64,000 nucleotides of DNA from Centrapalus pauciflorus (Eukaryota; Streptophyta; Magnoliopsida; Asterales; Asteraceae). The notes below the pieces were generated by a model, which saw only the letters and a list, made by a program, of their open reading frames with translations, was not told where the DNA came from and made no database searches. The stretch covers positions 1 to 64,000 of the forward strand of contig JAANYP010000811.1 in the NCBI GenBank assembly GCA_020465985.1. The letters run 5' to 3'. Within the stretch, counting starts at the first letter, position 1, and every line of letters starts with the position of its first letter. Positions 20,776 to 30,005 of this stretch are shown here, piece by piece. Position numbers and translations under genes: made by a program.

Positions 20776-23700
20776 TTACTCTGGGTTGCGCATTCCATTA
20801 AGTTGAATTAAATACTCAAATCGTGACTTATCAAACGCTTTGGTAAATAAATCAGCATTATTATCTTCAGTCGCCACCTTTACCAGTTTGATTAAATTCT
20901 TTTCAGCACAATCACGAATAAAATGATGTCTTATGTCTATGTGCTTTGTTTTACTGTGTTTAACTGGATTATTTGTTATAGCAATTGTAGATTGATTGTC
21001 TATCCTAATTGGAGTTTGAGTATAAGCCAAACCGTAATCCCGCAATTGTTGTTGTATCCACAGAACCTGTGAACAGCAACTACCAGCAGCAACATACTCG
21101 GCCTCGCACGTTGACACGGCTACCGATGTTTGTTTCTTGCATTGCCAGGATACCAATCTCCCTCCTAGGAACTGACAACCTCCAGTTGTAGATTTGCGCG
21201 TCAAGCTGCATCCTCCGTAGTCAGAATCCGTGAACGCTTCCAACTCTAGATCTCCCTCCGCGTGATACCAAAGTCCCAGCTTCGGTTTCGACTTGAGGTA
21301 TCGTAGAATCCGCTTCACAGCTTTCATATGCATCTCCTTCGGATTCGCTTGAAACCTAGCAAAAATACACACAGCAAACATAATGTCAGGTCTTGAAGCA
21401 GTTAAATACATAAGTGATCCAATCATGGCCCGATATAACGTCGGATCCACATCGGTATCACTTTCAGTACCCGGCCCGAGATTGTGATTCACTTGAATCG
21501 GCGTGCTGAAATGGGCAGTCAACTTTGTTCCTTCCATCCCAAACCGTTCCAATATGTCATAGACATACTTGGTCTGATGGATAAACATGCCTTCCTTCTT
21601 CTGGTCAACTTGTAACCCCAAAAAGAAATTCAACTCCCCCATTGCACTCATCTCGAACTTAGACTTCATAACCTTCTCGAAATCTTTGCACATCTGTTCG
21701 TCTGATGATCCAAAAATGATATCATCTACGTACACTTGTACCAAGATAAAATTATCTCCCTTTCTCTTCACAAAAAGAGTACTATCTATCCTACCCCTCT
21801 CAAAGCCATTTTCTAAAAGATGGTTGGATAGAGTCTCATACCATGCCCTAGGTGCCTGATGTAATCCATAAAGAGCCTTATCTAATCGATATACTCTATC
21901 AGGATATTTAGGATCTGTAAACCCGGGCGGTTGTTCTACATACACCAACTCCTTCACTTTCCCATACAGGAAAGCACTCTTAACATCTAACTGATATACC
22001 TTAAAGCCCTTGAAGGAGGAAAAAGCTAAAAACAACCTAATTGCTTCTAACCTTGCTACTGGTGCAAACACTTCGTTGTAATCGATTCCCTCCTCTTGGT
22101 TGAAACCCTTTACAACTAATCTCGCCTTGTTGCGCGTGACTATACCCCGATCGTCTCTCTTGCACTTAAAAACCCATTTGGTTCCTATTGCAATCTCCCC
22201 TCGAGGTAACGGAACTAACTCCCACACTTCTAGTTTCCTAAATTGTGAAAGTTCTTCCTGCATCGCTTCAACCCTGGAGTTGTCCTTAAGTGCCATTTGC
22301 ACATTTTTGGGCTCTACTTGCGATATGAAACACGAATATAGACATGTGTGATATGCCTCGGAGTCGTTTATCATCGACAACAACACAGTGTTGTTATTTA
22401 CACTACTCCGAGTCCTCACACCCTCGTTAGGATTTCCTATGATGCTATCTATAGGATGGTTCTTGTTAATCATAGAGGTCTCTATTTCGTCTACCCTTAG
22501 ATTATCTCCTAAGTTGGATCCTATTTCACCTAAAGGGGGAACAGGCTCAGCTTCCACATTCTCTTCCTCACGGACGTTTTCCTCAGAGGCAGAACTTGAT
22601 GCTTGAGTCTGATTCTCAGTGTTAGGTTCTTCTGGATTAGCAACTTCTGGAGACCCATCTACAGTCGCAGCAGGCTCGGACGTAGATTCGAACGTGGTCC
22701 TTGGAAAAATATGGCCATCGTCATTTAGGTGCAACGTCGCCATGTCTTTATCGATTGTACCTGCAGTATCATCCAAAGGAATGTTAAATGACTCAAATAA
22801 CTTATCATAGTCAAATATCCATTCCGGACCAGTTTGGGGTTCATGTGGATAACTTGTGACTTCAATATTATACACAATCTCCACAGTACCACTATTTTTG
22901 TTAAAAACCCGTTTGTTTGGTGAGTGTGGCACATAACCTAGGAAGTATCCTTCGTCAGCCTTTTCACCAAACTTCGGTTGATGTTTTGTTCTTAAAAGTG
23001 TGCATGGTACTCCAAACGGTTCGAATCCAGTTAAGTTAGGTGGCCTTTTATTCAAAATTTCAAAACATGTTTTGTTCAATGATTTGACTGTAAGGACTCT
23101 ATTTAAAATATGGCACGCGGTATTCACTGCCTCCCCCCAAAACATGGTAGGAAGCTTTGAATCCGAAAGCATAGTCCTTGCAGCCTCAATCAATGTTCTG
23201 TTTTTACGTTCGGCCACCCCATTCTGTTGAGGTTCATATGGTGCACTGAATTGATGCACGATGCCTTTTGATAGGCAATATACACCAATTACAGAGTTTT
23301 TAAATTCAGTCCCATTATCACTACGTATATTTTTAACCCTTGTTCCGTAGGAATTCTCCACTTGGTCTAAGAACCCGATGAGCTTTGTAGCCGTCTCGTC
23401 CTTCGTACCTAAAAAGAAAACCCATGAAAACCGTGAGTAATCGTCAGTGATAACTAAGCAAAACCAACTACCTCCTATACTCCTTTTGTTGATAGGGCCG
23501 AAAAGGTCCATATGCAATAAATCGAATGTCGAGGTTATGGGGTTCAGCTTCTTGGACTTGTGTGTCTTTTTATGTTGCTTGCCCTTCATGCATGGTAGAC
23601 ACTTGTCTTCAAATTGAAAGCTCTTCAGAGGCACACCTTGCACCAGACCATTCTTCGTTATGTAGTTCATTTTCCTTAGGTGCAAGTGAGCCATGCGTCT

Positions 23701-24150
23701 GTGCCACAAAACCGATTCCGTCTCCGAAGCTTTTGATAGTAAGCAGATCGGACCCATCGAATTATCTGGCTTGTTCATATCGAGCATGTACAAGTCATTC
23801 TTCCTTGGAGCCCGCATCGATATCCAATCTTCAGGTATTTTGAATCCCGGCTTGAGCACTAACGCCTCAGTGTCAGTAAATAACACCGAGTTCTTCTTAT
23901 CACAGATTTGAGATACACTAATGAGATTATGAACCAATTTATCAACGTGATAAACTTGATCCAATGTAATCGTCCCATTAGTGACTTCTCCAGTTCCAGT
24001 GATATTTCCTCCTTTGTTGCCCGCGAATGATACAAATCCCCTATTACCCCCCTTGAAGTCTGTGAGAAGACTTCTTTCCCCCGTCATATGCCTGGAGCAA
24101 CCACTGTCGACGAACCACTTGTTGTTTGGACCGGTAGTTATCTCCTGCAC
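20776..24150 (-). CDS. pol: Copia pol polyprotein (protease, integrase, RT, RNase H), intact frame
   Basis: A frame of about 1,124 residues with all expected domains in copia order. The aspartic protease motif DSG is at residues 15-17 in WFVDSGCSRHMTG. Integrase has the zinc-binding H150, H155, C184, C187 and the catalytic triad D215, D278, E314 with copia-like spacing. RT has LDVKSAFLYG near 721 and YVDD at 807-810. RNase H has D975, E1018 and D1051. A low-complexity linker of about 150 residues separates integrase and RT. The first in-frame codon is not an ATG: upstream lies an in-frame TAA that ends gag (24166-24168) and a predicted splice acceptor, so pol needs readthrough or splicing. 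All catalytic residues I can identify are present. Confidence 0.95.
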   Translation of the reverse strand: MQEITTGPNNKWFVDSGCSRHMTGERSLLTDFKGGNRGFVSFAGNKGGNITGTGEVTNGTITLDQVYHVDKLVHNLISVSQICDKKNSVLFTDTEALVLKPGFKIPEDWISMRAPRKNDLYMLDMNKPDNSMGPICLLSKASETESVLWHRRMAHLHLRKMNYITKNGLVQGVPLKSFQFEDKCLPCMKGKQHKKTHKSKKLNPITSTFDLLHMDLFGPINKRSIGGSWFCLVITDDYSRFSWVFFLGTKDETATKLIGFLDQVENSYGTRVKNIRSDNGTEFKNSVIGVYCLSKGIVHQFSAPYEPQQNGVAERKNRTLIEAARTMLSDSKLPTMFWGEAVNTACHILNRVLTVKSLNKTCFEILNKRPPNLTGFEPFGVPCTLLRTKHQPKFGEKADEGYFLGYVPHSPNKRVFNKNSGTVEIVYNIEVTSYPHEPQTGPEWIFDYDKLFESFNIPLDDTAGTIDKDMATLHLNDDGHIFPRTTFESTSEPAATVDGSPEVANPEEPNTENQTQASSSASEENVREEENVEAEPVPPLGEIGSNLGDNLRVDEIETSMINKNHPIDSIIGNPNEGVRTRSSVNNNTVLLSMINDSEAYHTCLYSCFISQVEPKNVQMALKDNSRVEAMQEELSQFRKLEVWELVPLPRGEIAIGTKWVFKCKRDDRGIVTRNKARLVVKGFNQEEGIDYNEVFAPVARLEAIRLFLAFSSFKGFKVYQLDVKSAFLYGKVKELVYVEQPPGFTDPKYPDRVYRLDKALYGLHQAPRAWYETLSNHLLENGFERGRIDSTLFVKRKGDNFILVQVYVDDIIFGSSDEQMCKDFEKVMKSKFEMSAMGELNFFLGLQVDQKKEGMFIHQTKYVYDILERFGMEGTKLTAHFSTPIQVNHNLGPGTESDTDVDPTLYRAMIGSLMYLTASRPDIMFAVCIFARFQANPKEMHMKAVKRILRYLKSKPKLGLWYHAEGDLELEAFTDSDYGGCSLTRKSTTGGCQFLGGRLVSWQCKKQTSVAVSTCEAEYVAAGSCCSQVLWIQQQLRDYGLAYTQTPIRIDNQSTIAITNNPVKHSKTKHIDIRHHFIRDCAEKNLIKLVKVATEDNNADLFTKAFDKSRFEYLIQLNGMRNPE

Positions 24151-24168
24151 ATGAAAGAAAATAGGTTA
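24144..24168 (-). promoter_or_regulatory. Predicted 3' splice site at the gag-pol junction of A2
   Basis: On the minus strand CTAAC (24168-24164) is followed by 20 nt, pyrimidine-rich, ending ATGTGCAG. The gag stop TAA lies inside CTAAC and is in frame with pol. Removing an intron ending here would bypass the stop. Confidence 0.45.
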
Positions 24169-27040
24169 GTTATCACGGGGAACACAAGCCATGACTGACT
24201 TGGTAATACCATTCTCGTCCACATACTTGAACTCTTTCAAGTACCCATCTCGCCTTTCAGGTGACTTGGGCCTTTGAACTGAATTCTGTTGTGGTGCCGA
24301 GTGATTTAGGTTCACTCTTTGCCTTTGAGTAGGCATTTGTTGTGGTGCTCTAGAATAAGTCTTATTATAATGCATTTCAGACTGTGATCCCTGAGCTTTT
24401 ACCGGAACATATTGTCTAACAGGAGTATGTGACCTAACTGGAGTGTGTGACCTGCTAGGTGTGGTGCTCCTATAGACTTGTTGTGGTGCTGACCTAGATT
24501 GATTAATGACACGATTCGGTGAATTTGTCCTAACCACTTCTTTTGGTCCAACCTTAACCGGTGTTTGTTTCACAACAGGTTTTGGTGCGGCCTGCACAGT
24601 TTTCTCGGTACTCTGAGAACTACTAGTGCTCGCCACACTTGGTGAGGGCTTAACAGGTGTTGGGTTCACTGTCTTAGGTGTAACATCAGCTTTCCTATTT
24701 GGACAGTGAGAAGCAACATGCCCTTTCTCGTGACATCTAAAGCAAGACATCTTATCCATGGACTTTTTGGTTGGTCCCTTAGATCTAGGTGTCTCACTAG
24801 TGTCTACTTCCTTTGGTACATCTACAGTGTCTGTCTCTTCGACCTGGTCAGCCCATGAAATTTTCTGTTTTCCTGCAGGTGTTTCACTGGAGGAAGACAC
24901 AAATTTCACTTTCTTGACCTTGACGGTTGAGTCATCCACCTTAGGTGTATTTTCAACTTTAGGCTCAGGTGTAGGTTCAGGTAGGTCCTCTAAAACTACT
25001 GACTTGTCAGTTTTCTCCTGAGGCTGAGGCACATAGTTATCATTGAAAGGTGGAGGAATTTCGTGAAAACCTAGACCTACAGGCTTCTTAGACTGTCTTT
25101 GGGCATCTAAGACTTTCCCTAGGTTTAGGCTCGAATTCCTAAACTTTTCCAGTTTGCTATTTGCCTCTGCTACCTTAACTTTGGTCTCGGCTAGCTCTAT
25201 GTCCTTGTCTTTCAGACTTTTGGTCAAGGCCTCTACGTGCTCATACATAAGTTCTATCCTAACACACTGCTCACTCAGTTTGTCTTTTAGAACGATTACA
25301 TCTTGAGCATCAGCCTTAAGTTTTTCCTTTAAATCCTGCTTTATATCATTTAGGCTAGCATTTCTATTTTTAAGTTTTCATTTTGAGCAGCTATGGTCTT
25401 ATGTGAGTCTAAGACTAGATTTAACCTATCGTTAGAACTAACACATAAAGCACATAAATCACGAAATAGAGAATAAGAAAGACTAACCTTAGAGTTATCA
25501 GATTCCACGTTGGCCATCTGAGCAGCAAACTCCAGCACGGTCTGATCATTCGCTTTCTCTACCCACATCGGACTGTTTTCCCTTGTGGTCTGCTCATCTT
25601 CATCACAACCATTCTCCGTAACTTCAGCCATGAAAGCTCTAGCGTTGGACTCAGGATGTGAACTCCAGTCATAGGAACCATCTAGCTGTCTGTCAGAAGT
25701 GACATTAGATATCAGACCCGCTAGATTGGCCTGACCAGATGAGGAACTCGGAAGGTATCTCTGTTGGGACTGACTTTGGTACTGTCCTTGATGCTGACTC
25801 TGCCCCTGGTATGTCTCTACCTTCGGTCTTTGACACTCCCTGGCGAAGTGTCCCAATCCCTGACAGTTGTAGCATTTCACCTTGGACTTATCAAATCCTA
25901 TCCCCTTGTTGTTCATCTGCAGATTCCTCCCAGTTCTCTTTATGAATCTCTTAACCCGTTGGGTTACCATGGCCAGTTGCCATTTCAGATCCATTTCCTC
26001 TAAGTCATCAGGGTCGACCTGATCGTAGTCTTCATCCCAAAGAGCCGGATCATTGATCTTCCCTTGAACGCAATTTCCGTATGCGGCCACAAACGAAGCA
26101 AGCAGATTCAGATGTTCTTCCGCCGACTTTGCGCTCATTGGCATCTTAGAATAGCTCTGACTGGTCGATGCCTGTTGGACTTGAGGTTGCGGTTCTTCCG
26201 ATCTTCCTAACCCTAAGAACGCGCGATTCAGTGAGTCTTCGGACTCTGGTGGCGATGACGTTTCTCCGGTGAAAAACGCTGTAGCACTCTTCTGATCAGC
26301 TGTCACTGATGATTTTGATGTCTTTCCAAAATACATAGCCGGATTTTGGACTTGCTCGTAATCAGTTTCAGCCTTTATCATTTCGAAGTGATATGCCCTC
26401 AACGTTCCCACGATGTCATCCAGTGATTGAGCATAGTATTTATCTTCATTCAGCTTAATCATTGCCACGTACATAGCCCATTTAGCTGGTAGGGCATCAA
26501 GAAGCTTATTGTTCTTGTCAGTGTCAGAATACTCAATGCCATGACTTTCAAGCTCTGTTATCAGATGATAGAATCGTGTGATAATATCATCCAACTGTTC
26601 ATCCTTAAGAGCCTTGAAAATCGCAAACTGTTGGGTTAACAGCTCTGTACGCTTTCTACGCACCCGTGGATTACCCTCACACCTTTTCTGGAGAGATTCC
26701 CAAAGTTCTTTCGACGTCCTCTGAGTCCGAAATGTGTGCAAGATATCTTGAGGTAACGCCATTCGGATAATGGAGAAAGCTTTGTTTTCGGCTTCAAATA
26801 ATTTCTTGTCATCTTCTTTCATCATTTGATATGACAAGACCTTTTGACGGCCTTCAACCTCAGAAACTGGTGGAATGTACCCTTCATAATGCACACCCAC
26901 ATGCGCATATCGTTGAATCGTACAAAATCCGTAAATCTGTCCTTCCACCAGTAGTAATCCTCAACTTTCATCAGCTTAGGTGGTGCATTGGCCTTCCCAA
27001 CTTCGTGATCCATCTCAAGGAATTTCTGAAGGTTTGACAT
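24166..27040 (-). pseudogene. gag: A2 gag, two frameshifts
   Basis: The ATG at 27040 starts MSNLQKFLEMDHEV. One base is missing near 26890 relative to A3. The next frame (to 25350) carries the UBN2-type gag core and the CCHC knuckle CYNCQGLGHFAREC. A second shift near 25370, in a run of A, leads to the third frame (to 24166). That frame has a coiled coil, a proline/threonine-rich region, a second CCHC knuckle (CFRCHEKGHVASHC) and repeats such as RSHTPVRSHTPVRQ. Without the shifts it would be one long gag. The role is capsid assembly and RNA binding. Two knuckles and the long basic tail are larger than in simple copia elements. Confidence 0.88.
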
Positions 27041-27738
27041 CTTTTCTGAAACAAATTGAATTTAGACTTAATTAATTTAATTCGAAACTAATGTGAATTA
27101 ACTCTTTCGAATCTAGATAGATTCGAATGTAATTAGATTCCAATTTATTTGGTATTAAATTCGATTAAGTATCTTAATTCAATTAGATTCGAAATTATGG
27201 CAGATTCGAACAATTCCTTAGATTCGAAGATATGACAGATTCGAAGGACCCCTTAGACTCGAAGACCCTTAGAATCGAAGGCACAACAGAATCGAAATTC
27301 AGCAGAATCGAAGCACAGACTCGAAACAGTAACCAACTCGAAACAAACTCGAAACAATATAGACTCGAGATCAAATTCGAATATATTAACAGATTCGAAA
27401 AGTCACAGACTCGAAACTGACTGAAATTGACTTGAAAGGAGCGTATTTGGTTAGACTCGAAAATAAAGTAAAACCCTAATTACCCCTATAGATTCGAGCG
27501 CCGCAAACTCGAAAAACGGCTAACACTTTGATTTTTTGACGTTTTACGGATTAAATCACTATTTTTCAAACGAAAAATAATGATTTCGACCAAAAACGTG
27601 AAAAACGACAAAGTGTTTCCCGAATATGAATTTGCTAAGCTCAAAAACACGTTTTTGAGAGAAAAAAACCGTCCAACTAGCGTCAAGAAACCTAGAATGT
27701 ATCTGATGAACACGAAGAACACCACGAACACTCCGTAG
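27041..27738 (-). other. A2 leader with TTCGAA-type motifs
   Basis: Untranslated region between primer site and gag. More than fifteen copies of AGATTCGAA, AGACTCGAA or AGAATCGAA lie at 27105-27500. A GTGTTCTTCGTGTTC run (minus strand) sits near 27705-27730 beside the primer site. No gene; the ORF at 27232-27420 simply reads through the motifs. Confidence 0.75.
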
Positions 27739-27769
27739 GCTCTGATACCACTTGCTCATTCTGATACCA
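27739..27769 (-). other. Duplicated primer-binding site of A2 (initiator Met tRNA)
   Basis: On the minus strand the LTR end is followed after two bases by TGGTATCAGAAT (27769-27758) and then by TGGTATCAGAGC (27750-27739). The distal copy is the perfect match. The proximal one differs in its last two bases. A3 has a single perfect site right at the LTR. Confidence 0.82.
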
Positions 27770-27771
27770 CT

Positions 27772-28424
27772 TGTAAGGTCTACCAATGCAAGATCTATCT
27801 AGACGCGGATCCGTTAACGAGTGCGGAATCCTCGTTGACGGTTAGACGGACAACTCTCAACCAACGGAAACACGGAGACTATTAGACGCTGAACGAACGA
27901 CACACGAACGATCCTACGTACTAATTCTCTCCGAAACGGGACTCACCTAGCTGATAAACTCGAGATCGCCTATTGCTTAATTCCTCACGAATTCTGCCAA
28001 AGGTCTGCTAATGATTCGAGTCTATCCCTAATTATAGACCCTGATTCGAGTCTGTTGTGGGCCAACCTCGAATCTGGCCTAAGGCCCATTCGAATCTGTC
28101 CATCTGACAGATTCGAATCTAACCTATATTCGAATCTATAGATACATTCGAATCTATCACAGATTCGAATGCCATCTTTAACTTATTCGAATCTAGCCAA
28201 TACACTTAAACACTTAAGTGATGAAACTTATGTTTTAACTTATGCTTGACATAATCTTTGACCTTTATGTTTGAACTTCTTGTAATATGTTACATCAAGT
28301 TCAAACACACAATCAATAACATACAAACACATATTAAACATATATATCAAAATACTGGTTAACTCAGAATATTACTTAAATCATAATCGATTAGACTGCT
28401 ATCGTCACACAGGGTGTACCAACA
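27772..28424 (-). repeat. 5' LTR of A2 (653 bp)
   Basis: Bounded by TG at 28424 (minus) and CA at 27772. It contains a possible TATA box (TATAATTA, 28036-28029), the AG|GTGAGT donor at 27948-27941 and TTCGAATCT motifs. It differs from 14847-15500 at about ten sites. Confidence 0.95.
27941..27948 (-). promoter_or_regulatory. Candidate 5' splice site in the A2 5' LTR
   Basis: AGGTGAGT on the minus strand, downstream of the possible TATA box and upstream of the primer site. Identical in A1. It is the best donor match I see upstream of gag in A2. Confidence 0.45.
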
Positions 28425-28507
28425 GAATCACATATATCAAACACTAGATAATAGTCAATGTCTTGCAAATACACTTAGACTGCTATCGTCACACAGGGTG
28501 TACCAAC
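28425..28507 (-). repeat. 83-bp sliver of an A-like LTR start
   Basis: The minus strand begins TGTTGGTACACCCTGTGTGA at 28507 and follows the family A LTR start for about 35 bases, then diverges. It is cut at 28425 by the A2 LTR. It is a remnant of another A-subfamily LTR and not a copy of the adjacent one. Confidence 0.75.
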
Positions 28508-28917
28508 AAAAAACAGATTATTAACACAGAATTAAGAGGAAAACCTTTGATTTTTGCGACGAACACGAAGAACACGAAGAACAATTAGATTTAAAAAATG
28601 CAATTACTCCTTGGATACTTCAAATTAGATCATGAAAATTTCCAGAATAAATTATCTAACATATAAGATCATTCATGCAAAATTTCAGATCATTTCAACA
28701 AGTATATCACTCAAATTAAAAATATAATCACAAAAACGTAGCCGCTGAAATTTTGACAGATGTTTCTTGCATATACTCGCACAACATATCCAAAAATCAG
28801 CTCAAACGGACATCATATGAATTTTTGGTATTTTTTGAAGTTTCAGCCCAATTTCATGACGTTTTTTGTGAAGAACACGAACAAATCTGAGATTTCAATT
28901 TTAAATCCAATCTTCTT

Positions 28918-28929
28918 GCTCTGATACCA
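28918..28929 (-). other. Primer-binding site of E (initiator Met tRNA)
   Basis: The minus strand reads TGGTATCAGAGC, two bases from the LTR end. Confidence 0.82.
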
Positions 28930-28931
28930 AT

Positions 28932-29276
28932 TGACAACTTTGATTCCCAGTATATTTTGCACTCAAACACAATAATCAAACGATTTGTATTAAGAATATG
29001 AAGATTACAAGAGAGAATTTTGACACTCAATCTCTAGGAACTTTCACACTCAAAAACACACACACTAGGTGGAGGCTAGATGGAGGCTCCTTTGTGTCTT
29101 CTCCTAAAACCCTAAGAGAACAATATTATTTATACCTAAGCTTACTTTGGGAGTTTGTCCAAACACTCCCCTTAAGGCCTTGGAAATTAAGATTCCCCCC
29201 AAAGTAAACTAATCCTAATTATAAATTGAACCTAGAGTTTTATTATATTTAATTATACACTATTTTAGGGCTAACA
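28932..29276 (-). repeat. 5' LTR of E (345 bp)
   Basis: The minus strand starts TGTTAGCCC and ends AAGTTGTCA. TATAAATA (29134-29127, minus) is a good TATA box. The ORF at 28998-29207 is not a gene. Confidence 0.78.
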
Positions 29277-30005
29277 ATCATAAAACTCGAATTTAGTTGA
29301 AATTCATGTGTTAATCGAGTTGAAAGGTTCTTTAATCGAGTTGAAAAGTGTTTCAATCGAGCTGGAAAGTTGTTATAAATCGAGTTGAACCTTGTTCCAA
29401 TCAAGTTGGACATTATTCCAATTGAGTTGGAAGATAGTTGACATCAAGTTGTACAGAACATTAATTCGAGTTTGTTTAAACATTCATTCGAGTCTTTTTA
29501 AGCATAATCCAGTTTGTACAAACAATCAAGTTGATTTTTAAAACTCATTCAAGCTTAATTAAAATATGATTCGTGTTTGATTAAACAACAGACAAGTGAA
29601 ATTCAAGTTGATTCGAGTTTAACACAATTAATTCGAGTTTAATCAAACACAAGTCAACTTCATTCGAGTTCATTGACACTTCATCCGAGTTGCACTAATG
29701 TGTCATTCGAGTTTCATCAACTCATCATTCGTGTTTTAGTACTAATCTTTTGTTTGATTCTTTTTAGATTCGAGTTTGATAATCATTTGATTCGAGTTTC
29801 ATTCTTTTCCATTCGAGTTGATTCATTTCATTGATCAAGTTTTACTACTCACTGTTCGAGTTTCATCCCATACAAATCGAGTTTCAATTATTGTTCAATC
29901 GACTTTCATCAACTTATCACAAGTTTGATCAATTTTTCATACTAATTTCAAATTCAGTCAAAATCCATTTAAAAGATCTTGGAAGATTCATTTTAATCGG
30001 TCGAT
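29277..30005 (+). repeat. B1 leader with ATTCGAGTT-type motif array
   Basis: More than twenty copies of ATTCGAGTT, ATCGAGTTGA or close variants, almost all in the same orientation, lie at 29285-29930. The B3 leader (58900-59470) has the same motif array in the same place, with individual copies differing. No gene. Confidence 0.85.

Larger units (their letters stand above)
14847..28424 (-). mobile_element. Ty1/copia element A2, nearly complete (13.6 kb)
   Basis: Minus order: 5' LTR (28424-27772), duplicated primer site, leader, gag, pol, spacer, aORF, purine tract, 3' LTR (15500-14847). At 13.6 kb it is long for copia and of Sirevirus-like size and layout. The two LTRs differ at roughly ten positions, so insertion was fairly recent. 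The 5-bp flanks differ (TGGCA left, GAATC right), so no target duplication is visible. Pol is intact, gag has two frameshifts and aORF has one. Confidence 0.95.
28508..29276 (-). mobile_element. Copia-type element E, 5' end only
   Basis: Minus order: 345-bp LTR, initiator-Met primer site, then about 400 bp of leader cut at 28508 by the A-like LTR sliver. No coding part remains. The leader contains repeated GTGTTCTTCGTGTTC, as in A2 and A3. The LTR abuts the leader of B1 at 29276/29277, so E inserted into B1. Confidence 0.7.

Noticed and set aside
27739..27750. Initiator-Met tRNA-like sequence (also at 8579, 28918, 38198, 58517)
   Set aside because: Only the 12-nt complement of the tRNA 3' end is present, always beside an LTR. 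These are primer sites, not tRNA genes.
28425..28507. Tandem duplication of the A2 LTR end
   Set aside because: After about 35 bases the sequence diverges from the A2 LTR, so it is another A-like LTR and not a duplicate.
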